Assembly (NCBI RefSeq): GCF_040611135.1
Contig: NZ_JBEXNL010000007.1
Span: forward strand, 159,700 to 223,699
DNA length: 64,000 bases
From: Tsukamurella sp040611135
GTDB lineage: Bacteria > Actinomycetota > Actinomycetes > Mycobacteriales > Mycobacteriaceae
Direction: 5' to 3'
Position 1 is the first letter of the stretch; every line of letters starts with the position of its first letter. The translations under genes were made by a program, and so were the position numbers. Shown here in pieces: positions 41,247 through 48,882 of the stretch. The notes below the pieces were generated by a model. The model had not been told where the DNA came from. It did no database searches and was given only the letters and a program-made list of their open reading frames with translations.

Positions 41247-42875
41247 TCAGCGCGTGGTGGCCACGCCGTTCACCAGGGCGATCACGCCGTGCTCGAAGCG
41301 CTGCTCCCAGCCACCGGGGATCGGCGTACCGTCGGCGAGCGGGTAGCCGAGCCGGCCCGCCTCGTAGCCCTGACGGCCCCATTCCGCGTAGATGGGGCCG
41401 CTCACGACCGCCGCCTCCGTCTTCGGCGACCAGTAGATCTGCCCGCCCTGGAAGCGCTGGAAGGCTCCGCCGGCGAGCTTCGTCTCGTCGGAGACGGGCA
41501 GGCCGAGTGCCGAGCGCTCGAAGTTCAGTGCGGCGTACTTCTCGCCGATCTTGCCGCGCACCGCTCGTGCGCCCGTCTGCGGCGTCCAGTACACGGTGCC
41601 GTGCTGGAACTGCTGGTAGCGGCCGTTCTTGTCGGGCAGGGCCCGCTCCCCCGCCGTCGGGTAACCGAGCGCGCCGCCGGGGCCGCCCGCACCCAGGTAG
41701 GCGCCGCCGATCGCGCCGCCCACCACCTGGGCGCCCGTGTCGGCCGACCAGAACACCTGCCCGCCGCGGAAGTCCTGCGCCCGGCCGCCGGGAACGGCGT
41801 ACTCGACGGTGACGCACGATCCGAGCGCCGGAGTCTTCGGTGCGGCCTCGGCGATCGCCCCGCCGATGCCGCACGGCTTCGGGTTCGCGACGCCCAGCGC
41901 CGACTGCACCTGCGGCCACGCCTGGCCGTTCTCGAACTGCCAGTACGGCCAGCTGTGGTTGCCCGACGGCCGGTAGAGCGCGTTCGCGGGGATGCCGAGG
42001 CGGTTGAGCTCGACCGCGAAGGCCTGGTTGGAGGACCGCGAGAGCACCTCGAGCGCCATCGCCTGCAGGTCGGTGGGCGCGCCGGTGCCGCCGGAGCCGT
42101 TGCCGGAGCTGAAATACAGGCTCACGCCGCGCAACTGTTCCGCGAGCTTGAGCGGGTCGTGCTGCGCCCACGCGGGATCCGTCGGCGGGCCGTACATGGC
42201 GTCGGCGTTGAAGCCGCCGGCGTCGCGCATGGCGAGCGCGATCGACTCCGGCGTACCGGGTGTGCTGGTCGACAGGATGCCGGAGTAGGAGCCCGCGAAC
42301 CGGTAGAGCCCCTTGTTGCGGGCCGCCAGGGTGAACGCGGCAGTGCCGCCCATGGAGACGCCGGCCGCGGCGCGGACGTCGGTGGCCCGCCAACCCTGCT
42401 GCAGCAGCGGAGGCAGTTCCTTCGCGAGGAAGGTCTCCCACTGGTAGTTCTTGCCGTTGTCGGGGCGCTTCCAGTCGGTGTACCAGCTGGACTGGCCGCC
42501 GACGGGCAGCACGACGGTCACGTTCTTGTCGCGGTAGAAGTCCGCGACGTTCGTCTCGATCAGCCAGCCGTTGCGGTCCTCCCGCGCCCGCATCCCGTCG
42601 AGCAGGTAGAGCGTGGGGAAGCGTGCCTTCGGGTCCGCGTGCCAGTCGCGGGCCAGCAGCAGCTGGACCGTGATCGTGTCGTTCATCGCCGCGGAGTAGA
42701 CGGTCAGATCCACCTGGTGGTCCCCCTGCCACTGCGCGCCCACGATCCGGGACTTCGCCGGGGCCGGGTCCGCGTGGGCGGGCGCGGTGGTCAGGGTCGA
42801 CGGTGCCGCGACGACGGTTCCGGCCGCCAGCGCACCGGCGACGAGCAGCGTTCCGAATCGGCCCATCGATGACAT
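41247..42875 (-). CDS. Mycolyltransferase with C-terminal LGFP repeats
   Basis: The 542-residue protein has a signal peptide (about 1-36, ending AHA), an Ag85-type catalytic domain (about 50-330) with LLDGMRA, VVLPVGGQSSWYTDW, GVSMGG (Ser174) and His in NHSWPYW. It then has three to four LGFP repeats (about 370-540), such as LGYPTAGERALPDKNGRYQQ and LGYPLADGTPIPGGW. LGFP repeats are thought to anchor proteins to the cell wall, as in corynebacterial PS1/Cmt1. It occupies the fbpA/fbpD position of the mycobacterial cluster. Confidence 0.94.
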   Translation of the reverse strand: MSSMGRFGTLLVAGALAAGTVVAAPSTLTTAPAHADPAPAKSRIVGAQWQGDHQVDLTVYSAAMNDTITVQLLLARDWHADPKARFPTLYLLDGMRAREDRNGWLIETNVADFYRDKNVTVVLPVGGQSSWYTDWKRPDNGKNYQWETFLAKELPPLLQQGWRATDVRAAAGVSMGGTAAFTLAARNKGLYRFAGSYSGILSTSTPGTPESIALAMRDAGGFNADAMYGPPTDPAWAQHDPLKLAEQLRGVSLYFSSGNGSGGTGAPTDLQAMALEVLSRSSNQAFAVELNRLGIPANALYRPSGNHSWPYWQFENGQAWPQVQSALGVANPKPCGIGGAIAEAAPKTPALGSCVTVEYAVPGGRAQDFRGGQVFWSADTGAQVVGGAIGGAYLGAGGPGGALGYPTAGERALPDKNGRYQQFQHGTVYWTPQTGARAVRGKIGEKYAALNFERSALGLPVSDETKLAGGAFQRFQGGQIYWSPKTEAAVVSGPIYAEWGRQGYEAGRLGYPLADGTPIPGGWEQRFEHGVIALVNGVATTR

Positions 42876-42882
42876 GGGACCA

Positions 42883-42888
42883 GTGTTA
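42883..42888 (-). promoter_or_regulatory. -10 hexamer TAACAC for the LGFP mycolyltransferase (leaderless)
   Basis: TAACAC on the minus strand ends 7 nt before the ATG at 42875. The gene lacks a ribosome site, which fits a leaderless mRNA. Confidence 0.45.
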
Positions 42889-42957
42889 CACGCGTGTCAT
42901 TCGCGGTCCCGGTGCCGCGCGGAGGGTGGTCCGGGTCACCGGCCGTTGCAGTCGTGA

Positions 42958-42963
42958 TAGGAC
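42958..42963 (+). promoter_or_regulatory. -10 hexamer TAGGAC for the alpha/beta hydrolase (leaderless)
   Basis: TAGGAC ends 6 nt before the ATG at 42970. Confidence 0.4.
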
Positions 42964-42969
42964 TGTTCG

Positions 42970-43830
42970 ATGACCGAAATGTACCCGTCCTCGCAGCCGT
43001 TCACCGTCAATGCCGCCGGCCTGACGATCGCGGGCGACCGCTGGGGCGAGGGCGGCACGACGCTCGTGCTGCTGCACGGCGGTGGGCAGACCCGGCACTC
43101 GTGGGACCGCACCGCCGCGGCGCTGGCGGCACGAGGACACACCGTCATCACACTCGACGCGCGCGGACACGGCGACACCGCCTGGGCGGCGGACGGCTCC
43201 TACGCACTGGCCGACTTCGTCGGAGACCTCCTGGCCGTGCTGGACACGCTCGACGGTCCGCCGCCCGTCCTGATCGGAGCCTCGCTCGGCGGGATCACCA
43301 GCCTGTGCGCGGTCGGCGAGAACCCCGGTATCGCCTCCGCGCTGGTGCTCGTGGACGTCGTGGTGGACGTGGAGCCCAAGGGCATCGACCGCGTCACCGA
43401 GTTCCTCTCCGCGCACACCGACGGCTTCGCCACGCTCGAGGAGGTCGCCGACGCCGTCGCCGCCTACAACCCCGCCCGCAAGCGCGCCCGCAACCTCGAG
43501 GGCCTGAAGAAGAACGTGCGGCAGCGCGCCGACGGCCGCTGGTACTGGCACTGGGACCCGGCGTTCATCCGCGGCGACGACCGCGGCGAGGCCCGCATCC
43601 AGGACAAGGACCGGCTCGGCGCCGCGGCCGCCCGGGTCACCGTCCCCACGCTCATCGTTCGCGGCGGCAAGTCCGACGTGGTCAGCGAGGAGGGTGTACA
43701 GAAGATGCTCCAGCGCGTGCCGCAGGCCGAGGTCGCCGACGTGAGCGGCGCCGGGCACATGGTCGCGGGCGACGACAACCAGGTCTTCGCCGCGGCGATC
43801 GAGGAGTTCCTGGACCGGCACCGGCTCTGA
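42970..43830 (+). CDS. Alpha/beta hydrolase
   Basis: The 286-residue cytoplasmic hydrolase has the oxyanion segment LVLLHGGGQTRHSWD, the nucleophile elbow VLIGASLGG (Ser about 110), an Asp in the LIVRGGKSDVVSE region and the catalytic His in VSGAGHMVAGDD. No cap feature allows a substrate call; members include esterases, haloperoxidase-like enzymes and lactonases. It is the first gene of the segment that interrupts the mycolate-arabinogalactan order. Confidence 0.88.
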   Translation: MTEMYPSSQPFTVNAAGLTIAGDRWGEGGTTLVLLHGGGQTRHSWDRTAAALAARGHTVITLDARGHGDTAWAADGSYALADFVGDLLAVLDTLDGPPPVLIGASLGGITSLCAVGENPGIASALVLVDVVVDVEPKGIDRVTEFLSAHTDGFATLEEVADAVAAYNPARKRARNLEGLKKNVRQRADGRWYWHWDPAFIRGDDRGEARIQDKDRLGAAAARVTVPTLIVRGGKSDVVSEEGVQKMLQRVPQAEVADVSGAGHMVAGDDNQVFAAAIEEFLDRHRL

Positions 43831-44050
43831 CCGCCGCGGCGCCGTACCGTCCGGATCGTGTGCACGGAGCAATCCGCGATCGCACCGAGTAATCGCGCCG
43901 TCTTCACGGTCTGAATCTTACACACGATAATCCGTTCATTCTTGATCGCAAAATTGCCGCCAATTGTCGTGGGGCTCGAATTCTGTTCAAAAACGGAGCA
44001 TCATTGAATGTCGCACACGGACGCGGTAATTACGGGAGACGTCGGGAGGG
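43831..44050. other. AT-rich intergenic segment before the IclR gene
   Basis: About 43900-44030 is clearly AT-richer than anything around it, with runs such as GCAAAATTG and TTCAAAAACGG. I see no gene. It precedes the IclR regulator, whose GGGAGGG ribosome site is at about 44045. The composition change fits the edge of acquired DNA. Confidence 0.5.
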
Positions 44051-44866
44051 ATGATGTCCGTCGCCACGCATGATCACGAAAGCGGAATTGATGATCACAC
44101 CGTAATCGGGCGGGCGCTCGCGATTCTCGACGTCGTCACCGACGCAACGCAGCCCGTGGCCCTTGCCGAACTCAGCCGCGCGACCGGCATCCCGAAACCG
44201 AGCGCGCTACGGATCGCGAACGCGCTCGTCGCGCGACGGATGCTCGCCCGCGTCGGGCCCGGGTACGCGCCCGGCACCCGCCTCGCGAGCCAGGCGGCAC
44301 GAGCGGCGGGCGGGTGCACGGATCTCGCCGCCCAACCGCATCTGCAGGAACTCTCCGCGCGCAGCAGGTGCGCCGTGGCCTGGTTCGCCCGGTTCGACGG
44401 TGCCGAGATCCGACTGGCCGCCGCCTCACTCGACAGCACCGTACCTGCGACGATGCGCCCAGACAACTGGCCGACAGCGCGCCGGCTGGGCGACCGGTTC
44501 GTGTTCACCATGCTGGGCAAGGCGTTCCTCGCGGAGCACCCGGAGCGCGTGCCGTCCCTGCTCACTCGGCCCCTGGCGCCGCTCACCCCGATGAGCCAGG
44601 CCTCGCCGCGACGGATCCTCGAGGCGCTCGACCGGTACCGCGAATCCGGCTACGCGATCGAGGCCGAGCAGGTCCGCCTCGGGTGGGCGTGTGCGGTCGG
44701 CAGGGTGACCGACGGATCCGGGCACGTCGTCGGAGCGGTCGGCCTCACCGCGCCCTGGTCCGCGATCGCGCGCCCCAGCGTCCGCGCCGACCTGCTCCGG
44801 TGCGGCGAGGCCATTTCTGCAGAATTTCACACGGATACGCGAGCGATCATTCCAACAAATCGGTGA
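44051..44866 (+). CDS. IclR family transcriptional regulator
   Basis: The 271-residue regulator has an N-terminal winged helix (about 18-75, with LAELSRATGIPKPSALRIANAL) and an IclR effector domain (about 85-262) with FTMLGKAFLAEHP and GYAIEAEQVRLGWACAVGRV. The ligand is unknown. Its last 20 bases overlap the 3' end of the convergent three-gene module, so module and regulator are tightly packed, and it may control the module. GGGAGGG precedes ATGATG. Confidence 0.85.
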   Translation: MMSVATHDHESGIDDHTVIGRALAILDVVTDATQPVALAELSRATGIPKPSALRIANALVARRMLARVGPGYAPGTRLASQAARAAGGCTDLAAQPHLQELSARSRCAVAWFARFDGAEIRLAAASLDSTVPATMRPDNWPTARRLGDRFVFTMLGKAFLAEHPERVPSLLTRPLAPLTPMSQASPRRILEALDRYRESGYAIEAEQVRLGWACAVGRVTDGSGHVVGAVGLTAPWSAIARPSVRADLLRCGEAISAEFHTDTRAIIPTNR

Positions 44867-46460
44867 ACACCGCGGCGTCTGTTCCGTTCTGTTCGTGCGA
44901 CGTCGCGATGACCGCTTTCTGCAGGCCGGCATCGTCGACGTCCGACCGTCGCCGCGGCGATGGGTAGTGTAGTTCTTCTTCGTAATCACTACGAATACAA
45001 TCAATAGGCACCGGAACCGCGAAGCGGCGGTTTCCGAGTATCGACAGCAGGGCCTGCGCCAGCGCCGGATACGGCGTCGTCGCCGGGTCCGCCAGCCAGC
45101 TCGCGAGGTCCGCTTCCGGTACCGTGCACGTCACGTTCCTCGCCGCCAGGTCCGCCACGGTGACGGGGCCCGAGCCGTCGCTGCCCGGGCCCGCAGAAGT
45201 ACCCGTCGAAGCGGTCGTGGGAGTCGTGGGAGGGGCGACGGGGCGCGGCGGCAGGCTGGGATCGTCGCGCGGGGGAAGCACCGGGGGCACCTGGCAGATC
45301 CACGCGACCACCTGCATCCCCGCGCGGCTGAGCGTGCCTCCCGCCAGCGACGCGCCCGACGTGCTGAACGGCCCGAGGCTGTTGCTCGCGGCCAGGCTCG
45401 CACGCTGCCCCGAGTTCCAATCCGCGGTGATGGAGAGATTCCGCACCACGGCCGCACCGACCGCGATCGCCGGAATCAGGTCGGCCGGGTCGGCCGGATT
45501 CCCGCTCGCGATTTGCCCGGCGTAGTACCCCGGGAGCATCCAGTCCGCCGAACTGAGGAACACCTCGTCCCACCACGGCCGCGAGAACCGCACGATGCAG
45601 TACTCGAATGCGACGTCGATCCCGGCGGCGCTGTCGGCAGCGTCTCCGGCGTCGTCGGCGACGACCCCGTCCTGGGGAACGGCCGACTCGACCGGGGCGA
45701 CGAGATCCGAGTAGACGACCGGACCATGCGCGAGCGGCACCGACCGGTCCAGCGGGTGCGTGAGCGGCGGGCCCGCGAGGACGACCGGCCCGCCGACCGC
45801 GCTGAACGACTCCACTCCGGTCAGCGATTCGAGCTCGGGGAGAACGCCCAAGTCCGGGCGGCGGCGGTGGAACACGACGAAGGGCGGACGGGAATCGCCC
45901 GCCGCTGCTCCCGCGGCGGCCGGGACGCGCGTACTGATGGTGTGAGGCTCCCACACGTCCGAGCCCGGGGCGTAGAACGCGGGAGGCGCGATCCCCGTCG
46001 CGTAATTCGTGTCCATGACTCCGGTCGGATCCACCGTGGTACCCGCACCGGTGACCCCGACCGCCTCCGGCAGCGCGTTCACCGAGAACGCTGTGCCCGC
46101 GCTTGCCTTTCGCGCCTCGAAAGCCGCCCGTGCCGAGGCCGAGGAGCTGACACACTCCGCCCCGGAGATCGCGGTTCCGTACCAGCGGGAGAGCCGGCTG
46201 CCCTGCCGCGCGAGGTACCAGCCGCCACGGAACAGATTCTCCGCGGGCACCTGATCGGCCAGCTGCGCGGCCCGGGCGTGGGCGAACAGCTGCTGCTGCG
46301 CCGTGGTGCCGCCCACCCCGAACTCTCCCGGGGTCAGCGGCGTCCCGAACGCGTCGAGTACCAGGACGACGCTGCCCGGCCCCGTCGGCGCGGGAGCCCC
46401 CATCTTGCCGAGGAAGAACTGGGACACCGCGTCGGACAATGGATCCAGCGAATTCGTCAT
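44847..46460 (-). CDS. Unknown protein A of a three-gene module (paralogue of protein B)
   Basis: I do not recognise a named family in this 537-residue protein. The core from about 270 to 430 shares landmarks with protein B: FEYCIVRFSRPWW, VVRNLSIT, a Ser/Gly-rich stretch, and MQVVAWICQVPPVLPPRDDP. After this comes a Pro/Thr/Ser linker and a separate C-terminal region of about 120 residues (VADLAARNVTCTVPEADL...). There is no signal peptide or membrane segment. It begins 7 nt after protein B and is the last gene of the unit. No copy of the window's over-represented 10-mer lies in the module. Confidence 0.75.
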   Translation of the reverse strand: MTNSLDPLSDAVSQFFLGKMGAPAPTGPGSVVLVLDAFGTPLTPGEFGVGGTTAQQQLFAHARAAQLADQVPAENLFRGGWYLARQGSRLSRWYGTAISGAECVSSSASARAAFEARKASAGTAFSVNALPEAVGVTGAGTTVDPTGVMDTNYATGIAPPAFYAPGSDVWEPHTISTRVPAAAGAAAGDSRPPFVVFHRRRPDLGVLPELESLTGVESFSAVGGPVVLAGPPLTHPLDRSVPLAHGPVVYSDLVAPVESAVPQDGVVADDAGDAADSAAGIDVAFEYCIVRFSRPWWDEVFLSSADWMLPGYYAGQIASGNPADPADLIPAIAVGAAVVRNLSITADWNSGQRASLAASNSLGPFSTSGASLAGGTLSRAGMQVVAWICQVPPVLPPRDDPSLPPRPVAPPTTPTTASTGTSAGPGSDGSGPVTVADLAARNVTCTVPEADLASWLADPATTPYPALAQALLSILGNRRFAVPVPIDCIRSDYEEELHYPSPRRRSDVDDAGLQKAVIATSHEQNGTDAAVFTDLLE

Positions 46461-46467
46461 CGCCGGG

Positions 46468-48123
46468 CTACTTCGCGGCGAGCGCGGGGTCGTCTTTCGG
46501 CGGGCAGGCTGGGAGCACCTCACTGAGCCACGCGACGATCTGCGCCCCTCGTACTGTCAGTGTCGTGCCGTCGAAGTGCGCCTTGTAGTCGTTCGAGTAC
46601 GTGCCGCCCGACTCATCCGAGTAGCTTCCGCTGTAGCCGCTCTCGCTGTGCGAGGCGCCGGCGTCCAGGCAGAGCGGACCGAAGACCGGCACCTCCACGC
46701 CGCCTCCGACGGAGCTGGAGTGCTCTTCGGCACTGTTGCTGTGCTTCTCGTAGTAGTCGCGCAAGGTCTGGCCGTCACTCCCCCAATGCGAGGTGCTGAT
46801 GTTCACGTTCCGGATCACGAGGAAGTGCGTGGGGAACATGGGCAACAGCGCCTTCTCGTCCCCGACCTGATCGTCCACCTTGCCGGTGCTGATCACATTC
46901 GCCTTCTCGCCCTTGAGATACCAGTTCTGCAGCCGGAACAGGTCCGTCATCATCCAGGGCCGGGCGATCTGGCACAGCCCGTATTCGAAGTCGATCGTGA
47001 GGTTCGTCGCGTCGTTCTTGAAACTCGAGCCGTCCTTGCTGTCGGAGGAGGATTCGGAGTGGCTGTTCGAATCCGCCTCGGAGTACGAGCCGTTGAAGCC
47101 GAATCCGCAGATGCTCAGGCCGAGATCGCCCGATGTGGACTCGGATTCGCCGTTCCAGCCGCCGACGTTGACGTTGTAGCTATGGCTGTCGTAGTGGGAG
47201 GTGTACTCGTCCTGTTTGATGGTTAGTTGCGTCCAACCGGAGTCGTCCTTGTCGAAGGCCGCCCAGGTGGACGGCAGGACGAACGAGTAGGGCATGCTCG
47301 CGCCGGGGACGTTGAGCACCGGAATGTTCCAGGCTTCGTACAGCTTCCGCGCATCCATGATCGCGCCCTGCTCGAGCGAGACGCCCAGGCTCTCGATCGC
47401 GGCGAGTGCGGCCTCCACGTCGGGAGCGCCCTGGGTCTTCCACTGGTCCTGCGCCTGTTGGACCTTCGCCTGCTCCGGGCGCAGCAGCAGTTCGGCCTGG
47501 TCCGCGGTGTCAGGATCCGCCACCAGCTGGACGCTCTTGAGCGTGTAGTTAGCCTGGGCCGTCGCGAAGGCGGTCTGATTCCGCGTGTACGTCGCGTACA
47601 ACGGGGTCGGTGTTCCGTCGGCGTTCCAGAGCACCTTCTGTGCCGCGTCGAGCCGCGCCTGATCGTCTGCGGACCGCGGCGGGGTGGGCAATGCCTCCAT
47701 CGCCTGCAGGATCTCGTGATAGGCGAAGCCGAGGTGCCGCCCGCCGCCGCTGTACGTCTCCAACGTCTCGTCGTTCGTGACCACCAGCATGGTGTCGACG
47801 AGGTTCTCGACGTTGAAGGTGGCCCTCAGGGCGCGCTTCGTGTTCGCCTGCTGCGCGGCCTTCTGGGCCGCGGCGGTCGCTGCTGCGGCCGGATCCGCGG
47901 GCGGTTGCTGCGCCGTCGCCGTATCCGCAGGCGTCCCGCCGATCGGGCTCCACGGCTGCGCGTAGTCCGCGGGCGAGATCATCTGCCCCACCCGCAGAAC
48001 CGAGTAGACGTACCCCTGAGTCGCCTTTCCGTCGGTACGGGTGGGCGTGCTCTGCTTGATGTAGTTCAGCACGTTGCTCAACAGGTCCACGGCGAGGGCG
48101 CGGGGTTCGTTGTCGATGGGCAT
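46468..48123 (-). CDS. Unknown protein B of a three-gene module (paralogue of protein A)
   Basis: The 551-residue protein has a helical N-terminal half (Ala/Gln-rich, about 60-230, possibly coiled coil). The C-terminal half is beta-rich, with Ser/Gly/Asp-rich alternating stretches (about 300-370 and 455-510) around FEYGLCQIARPWMM and VIRNVNIS, and ends AQIVAWLSEVLPACPPKDDP. The RPW, RN[LV]xI and AW...PP[RK]DDP landmarks are shared with protein A. The polar beta stretches look like strands of a secreted or pore-forming protein, but no signal peptide is seen, so function is open. GAGG precedes the ATG, 2 nt after protein C. Confidence 0.75.
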   Translation of the reverse strand: MPIDNEPRALAVDLLSNVLNYIKQSTPTRTDGKATQGYVYSVLRVGQMISPADYAQPWSPIGGTPADTATAQQPPADPAAAATAAAQKAAQQANTKRALRATFNVENLVDTMLVVTNDETLETYSGGGRHLGFAYHEILQAMEALPTPPRSADDQARLDAAQKVLWNADGTPTPLYATYTRNQTAFATAQANYTLKSVQLVADPDTADQAELLLRPEQAKVQQAQDQWKTQGAPDVEAALAAIESLGVSLEQGAIMDARKLYEAWNIPVLNVPGASMPYSFVLPSTWAAFDKDDSGWTQLTIKQDEYTSHYDSHSYNVNVGGWNGESESTSGDLGLSICGFGFNGSYSEADSNSHSESSSDSKDGSSFKNDATNLTIDFEYGLCQIARPWMMTDLFRLQNWYLKGEKANVISTGKVDDQVGDEKALLPMFPTHFLVIRNVNISTSHWGSDGQTLRDYYEKHSNSAEEHSSSVGGGVEVPVFGPLCLDAGASHSESGYSGSYSDESGGTYSNDYKAHFDGTTLTVRGAQIVAWLSEVLPACPPKDDPALAAK

Positions 48124-48125
48124 GA

Positions 48126-48779
48126 TCAGACCTCACTCACCAGGGCCGCGATCGCGGGCGGCAGCTCGGGATCGTTGTAGGCGAACGAGGTTCCCTCGAC
48201 GGATCCCTCGACCTTCTCGATGGCGTTGAGGAACAACGCCCACTGGTCGTCGGTCAGGTCGCTCAGCAGCGTGTCCGTTCCCACACCGGCCGCGTCCGCG
48301 ACGTCCTGCGCGTACTTCTCCGGAGAGTTCTGCCCGTCGCCGCCCGGCGCGTACTTCGTGAACGCCTGCGTGATCGTGCGGGGCAGGTAGCCGTTATTGC
48401 CCAGCCACTGCCGGATGGCGGCGAATCCCGTGTCGTAGTCCGGGAAGATCATGAAGTTGTGCCAGTTCGCCTTCCCCTCGAACTGTCCGTACGACCGGCC
48501 GTCCCTGGTCAGGTTCCCCGGGTTGTTGTTGAGCCAGGCGAATGTCCCTGCGCCGCTTCTCATCTGCGGCTGGCCGCGCCGCAGCTCCTCGTCGTACACC
48601 ACGAACTGGTAGATGTGCCAACCGTTGTCGCAGTAGCTCGTCGCCACGTTCGGATCGGCGGTGGGGAACCAGTCGAGGCGGGGGATGTTCGCCTCCGTCG
48701 ACGTCTGCTCCCCGCTCACCGCCCGATCGTTGCCCTGGCCGTCGTAATACCAGATGTGGTCGCCTGATTCGAGTGCCAT
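48126..48779 (-). CDS. Lysozyme-like protein C of a three-gene module
   Basis: The 217-residue protein has a C-terminal region (about 75-200) with LNNNPGNLTRDGRSYGQ, then NFMIFPDYDTGFAAIRQWL, RTITQAFTKYAPGGDGQN and YAQDVADAAGV. This N-x-NPGN / F-x-x-F / G-x-x-A-I / TI-x-x-x-x-x-KYAP pattern is that of phage-type virion-associated lysozyme-like domains, which suggests peptidoglycan cleavage. The first 70 residues are unrelated and hydrophilic (HIWYYDGQGNDRAV). There is no export signal. GGGAG precedes ATG 48779. It leads the C-B-A unit, on the same strand as aftB and 104 nt after it. Confidence 0.7.
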   Translation of the reverse strand: MALESGDHIWYYDGQGNDRAVSGEQTSTEANIPRLDWFPTADPNVATSYCDNGWHIYQFVVYDEELRRGQPQMRSGAGTFAWLNNNPGNLTRDGRSYGQFEGKANWHNFMIFPDYDTGFAAIRQWLGNNGYLPRTITQAFTKYAPGGDGQNSPEKYAQDVADAAGVGTDTLLSDLTDDQWALFLNAIEKVEGSVEGTSFAYNDPELPPAIAALVSEV

Positions 48780-48823
48780 GTCCGTCTCCCGTCGTCTCGC
48801 GCTGGATCGATCCTCGCGCGAGC

Positions 48824-48850
48824 GGAATACGGGAACAACAACGGCATTCC
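48824..48850 (-). promoter_or_regulatory. Candidate operator upstream of the three-gene module
   Basis: GGAATAC (48824-48830) and GCATTCC (48844-48850) form an inverted repeat with one mismatch, 45-71 nt upstream of the first start codon of the module. It could be the IclR site; this is a guess from position. Confidence 0.35.
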
Positions 48851-48882
48851 ACTCAGTGACACGGGCAGTCGTGCGTGCGGAT

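Noticed and set aside
44847..48779. Prophage origin of the three-gene module, because protein C resembles phage lysozymes
   Set aside because: No integrase, terminase, capsid, portal or tail gene and no attachment site is visible, and A and B resemble no phage protein I know. Only C has the phage-like feature.
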